From Bacillota bacterium (lineage in GTDB: Bacteria > Bacillota > Limnochordia > Limnochordales > ZCTH02-B6), in assembly GCA_017656145.1 (NCBI GenBank), contig JACDOI010000012.1, positions 1-54,732 of the forward strand: 54,732 nt of DNA. The letters run 5' to 3'. A model generated the notes under the pieces. It was not told the DNA's origin, ran no database searches, and saw nothing but the letters and a program-made list of their open reading frames with translations. Positions 44,332-53,245 of this stretch are shown here, piece after piece (position 1 is the first letter of the stretch; each line of letters starts with the position of its first letter). The translations under genes were made by a program, and so were the position numbers.

Positions 44332-45237
44332 TTAGAACGCCCGGGGCGGATTTGGAAACGTCTCGCGCACAAGCTTCAAGAAGGCCCGCACCGCCGGGCT
44401 CTGGTGCCGATCCCGGCGCATGATCAGCGACGTGATGCGCCCAAGCTCCTCCAATCCCGCGATGGTCAGCTCCACCAGCCGCCCCTCCTGCAAGTCCCGG
44501 GCCACGGCCGACCACGGTTCCACAGCGATGCCGAACCCGGCCATGACCATCGTTTTGACGGCCTCGTGGCTGTCGAACTCCATGATGACGTCCGGGGTGA
44601 TTCCCGCCGCCTCAAAGCTCGCATCGACGTACGTCCGGAACTTGGAGTCCCGCTCGTACGCGATCATGGGGATGCTGGCCACCTCCCGGGGCGAGAGCAC
44701 CTTTCGTTCGGCCCACGGCGTGCCGGGACTTGCAATGAGCACGATGCGGTCCCGAAACAGCGGCACCGTGTGGAGCAGCTCGTGGCTCACCGGCACGGTG
44801 ACAAGCCCCACATCCATCTCGTTGCGCAGCACCATGAGCACCACGTCATCGACGGTGCCGGTGCGAACGTGGACCGTCACCAGAGGATGCTCCTTCGCGA
44901 ATTCGACCAGAAGGTTCGGCAGGGTGAACATGGCGACGGTGGACACCGCCCCGATGGTCAGCCGCCCGTAGCCCGGAGTGGCGAGGTTTTCGAGCGCGGC
45001 CCGGCACTCTTCGATCGTATGGAGCACCCGCCGGGCGTAAGAATAGACGATCTCTCCCGCCGGGGTAAGGGAGATCCTCCGGCCTGACCGCACCAGAAGA
45101 GCCGCCTTCATCTCCGCCTCCAGGCTCTTGATTTGCTTCGTCACTGCCGGCTGGCTGAGATTGAGAACCTCCGCCGCCCGGGTAAATCCCCCCTCGTCGA
45201 CGACGGTGCAGAAAGTGATCAGTTGCTGCAAGAGCAC
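44332..45237 (-). CDS. LysR-family regulator divergent from korAB
   Basis: A 301-residue LysR-type regulator (CysB/CcpC-like layout). The winged helix-turn-helix covers residues ~3-60 (LITFCTVVDEGGFTRAAEVLNLSQPAVTKQIKSLEAEM). The effector domain begins GRLTIGAVSTVAMFTLPNLLVEF. GTG at 45237 has GGAGG 8 nt upstream. It is transcribed away from korAB across a region holding a dyad that overlaps the kor promoter, so it probably controls 2-oxoacid:ferredoxin oxidoreductase, in the usual manner of divergent LysR genes. Effector unknown; 2-oxoglutarate or citrate are reasonable candidates. Confidence 0.92.
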   Translation of the reverse strand: MLLQQLITFCTVVDEGGFTRAAEVLNLSQPAVTKQIKSLEAEMKAALLVRSGRRISLTPAGEIVYSYARRVLHTIEECRAALENLATPGYGRLTIGAVSTVAMFTLPNLLVEFAKEHPLVTVHVRTGTVDDVVLMVLRNEMDVGLVTVPVSHELLHTVPLFRDRIVLIASPGTPWAERKVLSPREVASIPMIAYERDSKFRTYVDASFEAAGITPDVIMEFDSHEAVKTMVMAGFGIAVEPWSAVARDLQEGRLVELTIAGLEELGRITSLIMRRDRHQSPAVRAFLKLVRETFPNPPRAF

Positions 45238-45378
45238 GCTCGTTTCCTCCCGGTTGGCCGCTGCCAAGCGGCTCTCTCTCAGGAGCCGGTTCGGCTCACG
45301 GCTCCGGTCCGCCGGATTCCCGGCCGTCACCGGCTTCAGGGAGTCTGTTCGCTGGCATCATATTCCGACGGAGAATCA

Positions 45379-45427
45379 CAATGATAAATCGAATTCATTG
45401 GCATTATACGTCGCGAGGGGTTAGAAT
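45379..45427 (+). promoter_or_regulatory. korAB promoter with an overlapping LysR-type dyad
   Basis: The -35 box TTGGCA (45398-45403) and -10 box TAGAAT (45422-45427), spacer 18 bp, lie about 60 bp before korA. The dyad CAATGA (45379-45384)/TCATTG (45395-45400) runs into the -35 box, a typical place for a LysR regulator to bind. Confidence 0.65.
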
Positions 45428-45487
45428 AAAAGTGACTTAGGCTGGGGAGCATCGCGCCCGCCATACTACCGAGAGAGGCGAGGGATC

Positions 45488-47275
45488 ATGCGCGAGAGGC
45501 GTCTGACGTCCTGGAAGATTGGGGGCGAGCAGGGCCAAGGTATCGACTCCACCGGCGAAATGCTGGCTATTGTCTGTAATCGACTAGGCTATTATATATA
45601 CGGCTACCGGCAGTTTTCCTCGCGGATCAAAGGCGGCCATTCCAATTACAAGATCCGCATCGGAACAGAGCCCGTGGCGTCCACGTGCAGCGACGTCGAC
45701 ATTCTTGTGGCCATCGATCAGGAAACCATCGATCGCAACCATCACGAACTCGTGCCGGGGAGCGTGGTAGTGGCCGACGCGCATTTCGAGCCTGTGCTCC
45801 CAGAAGACAGCCCAGCCCGGCTGTTGAGCGTGCCCCTGACCCGCATCGCCCAAGACGTAGGAAGCCCAGTGATGCGCAACGTCGTGTCGCTGGGCGTTTC
45901 CGCCTACTTGCTGGGATTGCCCCTGGATGCGTTCAAGGAGGTCGTCCTGGAGAAGTTCGGCCGCAAGAGTCGAGAAGTCGGCCAACAAAACCTTGCGGCG
46001 CTGGAGCAAGGCTACGCGCACGCGAAGGAACACTTGCCGGCGCCCAGCTGGCGGCTGGCTCCCGGCGATGGCAAGCGGCGTCTGGTCATGATGGGCAACG
46101 ACGCGGTCGCCCTGGGCGCGGCCGCGGCCGGGTGCCGGTTCTGCGCCGCGTATCCCATCACGCCGGCGTCTGAGATCATGGAAACGCTGATGAGCATCTT
46201 GCCCCGCTACGGCGGGGTCGTGGTCCAGGCCGAAGACGAGATCTCGGCCATCACCTCCTGCATCGGAGCAGGCTTCGCGGGAGCCCGGGCCATCACCGCC
46301 ACTGCGGGGCCCGGCATTTCGTTGATGCAAGAAGCCATTGGCCTGGCCCACATGACCGAAGTTCCGATAGTCATCGTCGACACCCAGCGGGGCGGGCCCA
46401 GCACCGGCATGCCGACCAAGCACGAGCAAAGCGATTTGTGGGCTCTGTTGTTCGGCACCCACGGCGACACGCCCCGGATCGTTCTGGCTCCCAGCACGGT
46501 GGAAGAAGCGTTTTACGACACCGCGCAAGCGTTCAACCTGGCGGACCGGTACCAGTGCCCGGTAGTGATCGCCAGCGACTTGTCCCTGGCGCTCAACAAG
46601 CAGACGGTGGACGGTCTCGACCTGAGCCGGGTACAGATCGATCGGGGCCACCTCTTGAACGACGACGAGATTGCCCAGGCCGCGGAATCCGCCGGCTTCC
46701 GGCGCTATCGGGTGACCGAGTCGGGCATCTCGCCGCGGCCCTTGCCCGGACAGCCCCAAGGCCAGTACCTGGCTACCGGCTCGGAGCACAACGAGTTCGG
46801 CAAGGTGTCCGAAGACCCGAAGAACCGGGTCGCACAGATGGATAAGCGGCTGCGCAAGGTGCCCTCGGACCCGGCCCAGATGGGCTTGACCGGCATCAAG
46901 TACACCGGTCCTGAAGCGCCCGAGCTGCTCTTGATCGGCATCGGCTCAACCTACGGTCCCATTGACGACGCCCGCCGGCTCTTGGAGGCGGAAGGATACC
47001 GGGTCGGCCACGCCCACGTCCGGGTGCTGGCACCGCTGCCCTTCAAGGAGCTCGCCGATTTGATGGAGCAGGCCCAGCGGGTCATCGTGGCGGAAAACAA
47101 CGCTCAAGGCCAGCTGGCCGCATTGATCGAGCATCGGGTGGGCGTCGCCTTGAGGGAGCGGGGCGCGACCATGCCGGAAGTCCATCGGTTGCTCAAGTAC
47201 GACGGCACACCGTTCTTGCCGGCGGAGATTGCCGCCGACGCCCGAGAGGTGACGAGCTATGCCCAAGCTGGCTGA
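45488..47275 (+). CDS. korA: 2-oxoacid:ferredoxin oxidoreductase, fused gamma-alpha subunit
   Basis: A 595-residue protein. Residues ~8-185 are the gamma domain (SWKIGGEQGQGIDSTGEMLAIV, SSRIKGGHSNYKIRI). The alpha domain follows from ~200 (MMGNDAVALGAAAAGCRFCAAYPITPASEIMETL), with QAEDEISAITSCIGAGFAGARAITATAGPG and the C-terminal segment IGSTYGPIDDARRLLEAEG. With the beta subunit it interconverts 2-oxoglutarate (or another 2-oxoacid), CoA and ferredoxin with acyl-CoA and CO2. The presence of a separate, overlapping beta gene and the gamma-alpha order match KorAB-type enzymes. Gene overlaps korB by 17 bp. Substrate by family, not proven. Confidence 0.93.
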   Translation: MRERRLTSWKIGGEQGQGIDSTGEMLAIVCNRLGYYIYGYRQFSSRIKGGHSNYKIRIGTEPVASTCSDVDILVAIDQETIDRNHHELVPGSVVVADAHFEPVLPEDSPARLLSVPLTRIAQDVGSPVMRNVVSLGVSAYLLGLPLDAFKEVVLEKFGRKSREVGQQNLAALEQGYAHAKEHLPAPSWRLAPGDGKRRLVMMGNDAVALGAAAAGCRFCAAYPITPASEIMETLMSILPRYGGVVVQAEDEISAITSCIGAGFAGARAITATAGPGISLMQEAIGLAHMTEVPIVIVDTQRGGPSTGMPTKHEQSDLWALLFGTHGDTPRIVLAPSTVEEAFYDTAQAFNLADRYQCPVVIASDLSLALNKQTVDGLDLSRVQIDRGHLLNDDEIAQAAESAGFRRYRVTESGISPRPLPGQPQGQYLATGSEHNEFGKVSEDPKNRVAQMDKRLRKVPSDPAQMGLTGIKYTGPEAPELLLIGIGSTYGPIDDARRLLEAEGYRVGHAHVRVLAPLPFKELADLMEQAQRVIVAENNAQGQLAALIEHRVGVALRERGATMPEVHRLLKYDGTPFLPAEIAADAREVTSYAQAG

Positions 47276-48122
47276 CTTCAAGACCAACGAAAAGTCCTGG
47301 TGGTGCCCGGGCTGCGGTGACTTCGGCGTTTTGGCCGCTCTGCAAAAAGCTCTGGTCGACCTAGGGGTAGAGCCCCACAACGTGGCCCTGGTGGCCGGCA
47401 TCGGGTGCTCGGGCAAGATCGGCAACTACATCAACTGCTACAACCTCCATGTCGTCCACGGGCGGGCCTTGCCCGCGGCCATGGGCCTGAAGCTCGCCAA
47501 CCGCAGCCTGACGGTCATCGCCGCCGGTGGTGACGGCGACGGGTACGCGATCGGCGCCGGGCACTTCCTGCACGCCGTGCGGCGCAACGTGGACATCACG
47601 TACATCGTCATGGACAACCAGATCTACGGGCTGACCAAGGGGCAGATGTCCCCCACGAGCCACTCAGGATTCAAGACCCGCACAAGTCCCGAAGGCAACA
47701 TCGAGCGGCCGGTACGGCCGTTGCAGCTTGCCATCGCGGCCGGTGCGACGTTTGTCGCGTCCGGTTTCTCAAGCGACGTCAAGCAGCTTTCCCGGCTGAT
47801 CGCCGAAGGGATTCGACACCGGGGCTTTGCCCTCGTCAACGTCTACAGCCCGTGCGTAACATTCAACCGCCTCAACACGTACGACTGGTACAAGGAAGTG
47901 CTGTCCAACCTGGACGACGATCCGACCTACGATCCCACTAACCGGGCGATGGCGCTAGAGCGCCTCATCGAAACCGACGAGCGGGTTCGGGGCCTGGTGT
48001 ACCGGTCGGACCAGCCGTCCTTTGAGCAGCTGTTCCCCGGCTACCGGGACGAACCGATCGTCGGTCAGGATTGGACGCTGCCCGAAGAGGATTTCACCCA
48101 GCTGCTGGAGCAATTCCGCTGA
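47259..48122 (+). CDS. korB: 2-oxoacid:ferredoxin oxidoreductase, beta subunit
   Basis: A 287-residue subunit carrying thiamine diphosphate and a 4Fe-4S cluster. The first cluster cysteines are in SWWCPGCGDFG (Cys16, Cys19); a further one is in VAGIGCSGKIG. The TPP motif is AAGGDGDGYAIGAGHFLHAVRRN with VMDNQIYGLTKGQMSPTS. It starts inside the end of korA, so the two are translationally coupled. It is followed by a strong terminator. Confidence 0.94.
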   Translation: MPKLADFKTNEKSWWCPGCGDFGVLAALQKALVDLGVEPHNVALVAGIGCSGKIGNYINCYNLHVVHGRALPAAMGLKLANRSLTVIAAGGDGDGYAIGAGHFLHAVRRNVDITYIVMDNQIYGLTKGQMSPTSHSGFKTRTSPEGNIERPVRPLQLAIAAGATFVASGFSSDVKQLSRLIAEGIRHRGFALVNVYSPCVTFNRLNTYDWYKEVLSNLDDDPTYDPTNRAMALERLIETDERVRGLVYRSDQPSFEQLFPGYRDEPIVGQDWTLPEEDFTQLLEQFR

Positions 48123-48145
48123 CCAGCCGGCTCGGGTGCGGGAGA

Positions 48146-48186
48146 GCAGGGCCGCCCTACCTCGCTGCGGGGCGGCCCTGCTTTTT
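48146..48186 (+). terminator. Intrinsic terminator of korAB
   Basis: A perfect 12-bp stem (48146-48157 with 48170-48181), a 12-nt loop and TTTTT at 48182-48186, starting 24 bp after the korB stop. No T-run exists for the opposite strand. Confidence 0.95.
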
Positions 48187-48207
48187 GCCCGCCCGGGCAG
48201 ACGCGAA

Positions 48208-49608
48208 TCATCCCGCCGCCCGGGGACTAGCCTTCCGGGCTTGGCCGGAGGCACCGAAGAACTCCGGCAGGTGCGCCCGGGCTGCGGCCGTCATCTCCTC
48301 ATCGGACAGGCTGGTCGTCCGCCCGCCTTCGTACTGCTGCTTGACCCACCGGGCCAACGCTTGGATGCCCGGATGGCGCTTGTCGAGCCGGGCGTTCCCT
48401 TTCAGGCCGAGCTTGGCGTTGACCCAGTAGGCGACACCGGCAACGCCAGCCTTGTCGGTGACATTGACGCCCAAAGGCCGCCCGAGCAGCTTTTCAGTGT
48501 CGAAGATGTTGTAAATCTCTTCGTTCTTGATGATCCCGTCCGCGTGGATGCCGGCCGCGGTCACGTTGAACTGCCGACCCACAAAGGGCGTCATGGGCGG
48601 GATCTCGTACCCGCATTCCCGCTCCATGTATCGGGCGATCTCGGTGATGACCGGCGTGTCCACCTCGTCGTCGCCCGTCAAGCCCATATACTCAAAGATC
48701 AGCCCTTCGATGGGCGTGTTTCCGGTGCGCTCGCCGAATCCGAGCAGGGTGCCGTTTGCAGCCGCGCAGCCGTACAACCACGCGGTGCTGGCGTTGACCA
48801 GCACCTTGTAGAAATCGTTATGCCCGTGCCACTCGAGCCACTCGCCGGGCACCCCGGCTTCATGGCGCAACGCGTGGACAAGCCGCGGCACGCTGCGGGG
48901 CAGCGCCGCCCCCGGGTACGGCACGCCGTAGCCCATCGTGTCGCACAGGCGAATCTTGACCGGCGTGCCGCTTTCCTCCGCGAGGTCCATAAGGGCCTGG
49001 GCGAACGGGATGACAAACCCGTAGATGTCCGCCCGGGTCACGTCCTCAAAGTGGCAGCGCGGCCGGACACCCGCTTCCAAGGCCGCCCGTACGACCCCCA
49101 GGTATTGCTCCAGCGCCTTTTGGCGATCAAGGCCAAGCTTCAAGTAGATGTGGTAGTCGGAGCAGGAGGTCAAAATGCCCGTCTCGCGAATGCCAATCGC
49201 CTTGACCAGCTGGAAATCCTTCTCAACCGCCCGGATCCAAGCGGTCACTTCGGGATACCGGTATCCCCGGGCCATGCACTGCTCCACCGCTTCCCGGTCC
49301 CGGTCGCTGTACAAGAAGAACTCGGACTGGCGGATAATGCCCCGCGGACCCGATAACCGGTGCAGCATGTCGAATAGGTCGACGATTTGCTTGACGGTGT
49401 ACGGCGTCCGGGCCTGCTGGCCGTCGCGGAACGTCGTGTCGGTGATGAAGATTTCGGGCGCGGGGTCCGGGGGTACCTCGACGCCGTCGAACATTACCCG
49501 GGGCGGGTTGGTGTACGGAAACTGATCCCGGAGAAGGTTCGGCTCATCCGGGTTTTCCAGCGCCCGTCGGACCGGGCCGGGTTTGAGGGGCCAGGCGGGA
49601 CTGCTCAC
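48208..49608 (-). CDS. Re-citrate synthase/homocitrate synthase-like HMGL-family enzyme
   Basis: A 466-residue Claisen-condensing TIM barrel of the isopropylmalate/homocitrate synthase family. The metal and oxoacid site begins FITDTTFRDGQQARTPYT. RLCDTMGYGVPYPGAA and WHGHNDFYKVLVNASTAWLYG (metal-binding His pair) follow, then NTPIEGLIFEYMGL. The variant DTTFRDGQQAR with IIRQSEFFLYSDRDREAVEQC recalls anaerobe Re-citrate synthases, which make citrate from oxaloacetate and acetyl-CoA. GTG at 49608 has AGGAGG 7 nt upstream; the frame is open further upstream without family sequence. Its position beside korAB and a divergent LysR gene favours citrate over leucine or lysine synthesis; no leuCD or lys genes are near. 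Substrate is inference. Confidence 0.85.
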   Translation of the reverse strand: MSSPAWPLKPGPVRRALENPDEPNLLRDQFPYTNPPRVMFDGVEVPPDPAPEIFITDTTFRDGQQARTPYTVKQIVDLFDMLHRLSGPRGIIRQSEFFLYSDRDREAVEQCMARGYRYPEVTAWIRAVEKDFQLVKAIGIRETGILTSCSDYHIYLKLGLDRQKALEQYLGVVRAALEAGVRPRCHFEDVTRADIYGFVIPFAQALMDLAEESGTPVKIRLCDTMGYGVPYPGAALPRSVPRLVHALRHEAGVPGEWLEWHGHNDFYKVLVNASTAWLYGCAAANGTLLGFGERTGNTPIEGLIFEYMGLTGDDEVDTPVITEIARYMERECGYEIPPMTPFVGRQFNVTAAGIHADGIIKNEEIYNIFDTEKLLGRPLGVNVTDKAGVAGVAYWVNAKLGLKGNARLDKRHPGIQALARWVKQQYEGGRTTSLSDEEMTAAARAHLPEFFGASGQARKASPRAAG

Positions 49609-49784
49609 CGGCGTTCCTCCTTTGGCCTGACGAGCCGGACGGCCCGCAGGGTTGCTTGTGCCGCCGGGCCGGCTTTGGCCGCGACGATCTCCTGTCAGCA
49701 TCATAGAGCGCCGGCACGCAAAAGGGAAATGCAATTTCATGCGACAATTAATTACGAAGCAGAATCAAAGCGGGGAGGTAGCCT

Positions 49785-50756
49785 GTGGATCTCCGCCTGG
49801 TGCGCACGTTCGTCGCGGCCGCAGAGCGGCTCAACTTCCGGCGAGCGGCGGAGCAGCTGTTCTTGTCCCAGCCCACCGTGACGAAACATATCCGCCAGCT
49901 GGAAGGGGAACTGGGCTTTGAGCTGTTCCACCGCCGGGGAAGGCGCATCTCCCTTACGCCCGCGGGCGAGCGGTTTGTCGCCCACGCCCGGCGGGTGCTT
50001 GCCGCCCACGATGCGGCCATGGAAGACATGGCCGGGTGGGCCCGGGGGTACACGACCCGCCTCACGGTGGCGGTCTCTCCACTGGTCGGCAGCTCCACCT
50101 TGCCGTGGCTGTTGAGGCGGTTCACCGGCCAGCATCCCGGCGTCGAAGTGGTGGTGCGGGTGGTGCTGTCGCCCGAAGTCGCTCCCGCGGTCATTCGCGG
50201 GGACGCCCAGCTCGGCCTGTCCCGCCTGCCGCCTTCGGACTCGCGCCTTGCAGGCCGGGTGTTGTACACCGATCCGGTGCTGCTTGTGGCCGCCCAGGAC
50301 AACGCCGATCCGGACGGTCCGGTACCCGACTGGGAGCAGCTGCTCGCCGAGAACCGGCTGTTTGCCTACAACCATCCGGGATATTGGCCCCCGCTGTTAC
50401 ACGCGCTTCGCCGGCGGGGATTGCGCCCCCGGACCATGTCGGTGACCCAGGTGGACGTCACCAAGCGGCTCATCGAGGAAGGCCTGGGCGTGTCCTTTCT
50501 TCCCCAGTCGGCCGTCCGGCGGGAACTGGTCGAGGGGCGGCTTTTGGAAGTGCCCACGCCCGGATTTCCGCTCCCGGAAGCGGCCACCTACCTGATCTTG
50601 CCCCAGCGGCTGCCGCCGCCGGCCCGGGCGTTTGTGGACGTCATCGATCAGGTCTTCCCGCCGCCGGGACCCGATCGGCCGCTGCAACCAGCGCCCGGGC
50701 CGCCCATCCAGCGAGGGGGCGGCCCGTGGGCCCCCGGGGGATTGTCCGGAGATTAG
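49785..50756 (+). CDS. LysR-family regulator divergent from the citrate synthase-like gene
   Basis: A 323-residue LysR-type regulator. The helix-turn-helix lies in LRLVRTFVAAAERLNFRRAAEQLFLSQPTVTKHIRQLE. The effector domain begins TRLTVAVSPLVGSSTLPWLLRRF and includes VTQVDVTKRLIEEGLGVSFLP. The C-terminal ~35 residues are a Pro/Gly-rich tail. GTG at 49785 has GGGGAGGT 5 nt upstream. Divergent orientation to the citrate synthase-like gene recalls the CitR-CitA pair of B. subtilis, so citrate-pathway control is the likely role (inference). Confidence 0.92.
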   Translation: MDLRLVRTFVAAAERLNFRRAAEQLFLSQPTVTKHIRQLEGELGFELFHRRGRRISLTPAGERFVAHARRVLAAHDAAMEDMAGWARGYTTRLTVAVSPLVGSSTLPWLLRRFTGQHPGVEVVVRVVLSPEVAPAVIRGDAQLGLSRLPPSDSRLAGRVLYTDPVLLVAAQDNADPDGPVPDWEQLLAENRLFAYNHPGYWPPLLHALRRRGLRPRTMSVTQVDVTKRLIEEGLGVSFLPQSAVRRELVEGRLLEVPTPGFPLPEAATYLILPQRLPPPARAFVDVIDQVFPPPGPDRPLQPAPGPPIQRGGGPWAPGGLSGD

Positions 50757-50836
50757 CCCCGCTGCGAAGGACCGGGTTCCTTTTCCAGGAAAGACCACGG
50801 CCCGCGCCGAATCTCCGCCGGTGAGGAGGGACGGCC

Positions 50837-51160
50837 GTGCACATCCGGGAAGCCCAGCAAGCGGTGGACGAGTGGATCGGCCAGTTCGAGGAAGGGTATT
50901 GGCCCCCCCTTGCAAACCTGGCGCGACTTGCCGAAGAAGTGGGGGAACTTTCCCGGGAACTGAACCATCGGTACGGGCCCAAGCGCAAAAAGCCGACAGA
51001 ACCCGAAGGCGACGTCGCGCTGGAACTGGCGGACTGCCTTTTCGTCCTCATCTCCCTCGCGAACTCGCTGGACATCGATCTTGAGGAAGCGTTTGCCCGC
51101 ACCCTGGCGAAATACCGGGGGCGCGACCTGGACCGGTGGGCGCGAAAGCGGGACGACTGA
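50837..51160 (+). CDS. MazG-like nucleotide pyrophosphohydrolase (YpjD type)
   Basis: A 107-residue all-alpha NTP pyrophosphatase. It has the EExxE...ExxD metal-binding pattern: LARLAEEVGELSRELNHRYG and LELADCLFVLISLANSLDIDLEEAFARTLAKY. Members hydrolyse non-canonical or excess nucleoside triphosphates to monophosphates. In Bacillus a homologue precedes dapB, but no lysine gene is seen here. The GTG start follows GAGGAGGGACGGCC. Confidence 0.9.
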   Translation: MHIREAQQAVDEWIGQFEEGYWPPLANLARLAEEVGELSRELNHRYGPKRKKPTEPEGDVALELADCLFVLISLANSLDIDLEEAFARTLAKYRGRDLDRWARKRDD

Positions 51161-51167
51161 CGGATCG

Positions 51168-51983
51168 TTAGCCGTCTTGTCCGGAGCGGGCCGCGGCCGC
51201 GGGCGCCTGCTCCGGACGACCCGGCGAAGGTTTTCGGCCGACAGCCTCGACGGCCACCGCCGAGGTGTGGGGAATGGCCTGGATGAGCTCCCGGGCCCGC
51301 ACCGCTTCGCTCGCGTCGATGGCTGCAACAACCGACACGGTCCTGCTTGCAGGGTCGGCCTCTACCCGGACTTGGTCGCCGGGACAGTGAAACCGCCGCG
51401 GGAGCAGCACCCGTACGGCCGATTCGACCTGCAGCTTCCATCCCGGCCGGCCGATCCACAAGATGTATGCGTCCTGCAGCCGGGACAAGAGCCACGCGAA
51501 CACCGGGCCCCACGCCCAAAAAAGCCATGCGTGCACCGCCCGGACCGGCGCCCACGACAGGGCCGCGATCATCATGCCCGCGTAGCCGGCAGCCGCTGCA
51601 AACAGCGTGTGCATGCCGACTTCCCAAGGGCCCACTCGCACGTACCGGCGCCGCAGGACGGTCCATCGCCGCAAGACGGCGTACGCCGCGCCCACCCCCG
51701 CGGCCAACAAGCCGCTCAGCCAAGCGTACCGGGCGTAGGGCCCCGCCTGGGCCAGGCTCTGCAACAGCACATCCCGGGCAGAGCCGGCTGCGGGCAGGAG
51801 CAACCCGATCGCGGCATGAAACACGGCGTATATGAGATACACCAGCGGGATGAGAACGATCAGGCTCACCCCGGCTGCGGCGCCGGCGGCCACCGACACA
51901 AACAGCGGCCCAACGGCCGCAAGCCCATCCCGGCGCAACTGGTCGAGATCCGCATGACCCGTCGGCACAAACCGCGGCGGCAA
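51168..51983 (-). CDS. Membrane protein of unknown function
   Basis: A 271-residue protein not recognised. About four to five hydrophobic segments occupy residues ~25-170 (ISVAAGAAAGVSLIVLIPLVYLIY-like stretches). A soluble C-terminal domain of ~80 residues follows (CPGDQVRVEADPASRTVSVVAAIDASEAVRARELIQAIPHTSAV), whose alternating pattern loosely resembles small alpha-beta domains at the end of cation transporters. A low-complexity Ala/Gly/Gln tail ends it. The proposed start is TTG with GGGAG upstream, which is weak evidence. It stands between mazG-like and the M28 peptidase gene and may share transcription with the latter. Confidence 0.55.
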   Translation of the reverse strand: MPPRFVPTGHADLDQLRRDGLAAVGPLFVSVAAGAAAGVSLIVLIPLVYLIYAVFHAAIGLLLPAAGSARDVLLQSLAQAGPYARYAWLSGLLAAGVGAAYAVLRRWTVLRRRYVRVGPWEVGMHTLFAAAAGYAGMMIAALSWAPVRAVHAWLFWAWGPVFAWLLSRLQDAYILWIGRPGWKLQVESAVRVLLPRRFHCPGDQVRVEADPASRTVSVVAAIDASEAVRARELIQAIPHTSAVAVEAVGRKPSPGRPEQAPAAAARSGQDG

Positions 51984-52033
51984 GACTCCCGCCCCCCGTC
52001 TCCTCCGAGCCGCTCATTCCAGGATACCATAGA

Positions 52034-53245
52034 TCATTTCAAGGCCGCCGTCTCCCCTCCCTCTCCGGGCACGGCGGGCTCCGGCCGCGCCCGGCGCTGC
52101 AAGACGTTTTTCGTCAATTCCTCAAGAAACCGCCAAACGAACGTTTCCGCCGTCTCCAGCGTCCTGCGGTCGACGTTGGCCGAAACGTCCGAGTGCCAGT
52201 GATAGTTGGGAATCGAACCATCATCGGACGCCGCCAGGAACGTAATGGCCGGGTAGCCTGATTTGGCCGCGAGCAGCCCGTCGGTGGGCAACAACAAGTT
52301 TCGCAGGGCTCGCACTTCTCCTCCCGATTCCTGGGCCAGCTTGGCAGCCATCCGGACTAGTTCCGCATCGTATTGCCGATACACGAGCATTCCCTCGCCC
52401 AAAAGGTAACGGAGCCGCCCGCCGCCTACGTTGTCCAGGTTGACGAACACCGTGCCCGGCGCCGGGCGGGCCGTCCGCAAAAAGTGGCTCATGCCCCGCA
52501 TGCCGGTTTCCTCGCAACCCGTAAACAGCAGCACGGGAGAGAAACCTTGTGGCGCCCGGTCTTTCCAGCGTTCCGCGATGGACAAGGCCGCCGCCACGCC
52601 GGACCCGTTGTCATTGGCTCCCTCCACGTAACGCCCCGTCGCCCACGAAGCGATGAGAAACGCCAGTGCCGCGCCCAGCCACACCGCCGCAGCGCCGGCC
52701 CATGGTCGAATCCACCCTGCGCCGGGCGCAAGCCAGCCAAGCCATGCTTCGGCCACGACCACGGCCAGCGCGGCGTACGTGCCGATGAAAAACGGCCGCA
52801 ACCATCGCCCAAACCAGGGCGCGAACAGCCACGAGCCCCGCTGGGTGTCGTAATGAGCGACGATGACGACCTGGGGATCGTCTCGGCGCGCCCCGGGAAG
52901 GCGGGCCACAACGTTTTGGGAAACGGCTTTGGGCAAAATCCGATCGAAATTCAGCCGCCCGCCGGTCATTTCCCCGATCAACGGAACGAGCAGCGCGACC
53001 ATGCCCAAAGCAGCCAAAGGCGGGCTCAACGGGGCGAGTGTCCGGGCAAGGAGCACCCCGGCGATGACCGCGGCCGGCCCGAGGTACAGCGTATGACGGG
53101 GACTGCGGAACGGCTCCAGTTCGGCCTCCCATCCCAACGACTCCAGGCGCTCTTTCAGCCACCCGGCCGCCTGGCGCTCCCCATCGGTAGCCGAGCCCCG
53201 CGGTCCCAGCCGGCACAAAGCCTGCAAGTGATCCCACGCCGCCAT
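52034..53245 (-). CDS. M28-family metallopeptidase with membrane segments
   Basis: A 403-residue protein with the metal-site pattern of M28 aminopeptidases: VVIVAHYDTQ (His, Asp), EGANDNGSGVAA (bridging Asp), FTGCEETGMRG (Glu pair) and the final His in NYHWHSDVSANVD. Two hydrophobic blocks interrupt it: residues ~50-95 before the catalytic part and ~150-200 between the first and second metal ligands, so it is probably membrane bound. The preserved zinc ligands suggest an active peptidase; carboxypeptidase or other amidohydrolase activity is possible. The ATG at 53245 is chosen because the usual N-terminal motif (LCRLGPRGSATDGERQAAGWL) begins right behind it; the frame is open well upstream. 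Confidence 0.85.
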   Translation of the reverse strand: MAAWDHLQALCRLGPRGSATDGERQAAGWLKERLESLGWEAELEPFRSPRHTLYLGPAAVIAGVLLARTLAPLSPPLAALGMVALLVPLIGEMTGGRLNFDRILPKAVSQNVVARLPGARRDDPQVVIVAHYDTQRGSWLFAPWFGRWLRPFFIGTYAALAVVVAEAWLGWLAPGAGWIRPWAGAAAVWLGAALAFLIASWATGRYVEGANDNGSGVAAALSIAERWKDRAPQGFSPVLLFTGCEETGMRGMSHFLRTARPAPGTVFVNLDNVGGGRLRYLLGEGMLVYRQYDAELVRMAAKLAQESGGEVRALRNLLLPTDGLLAAKSGYPAITFLAASDDGSIPNYHWHSDVSANVDRRTLETAETFVWRFLEELTKNVLQRRARPEPAVPGEGGETAALK

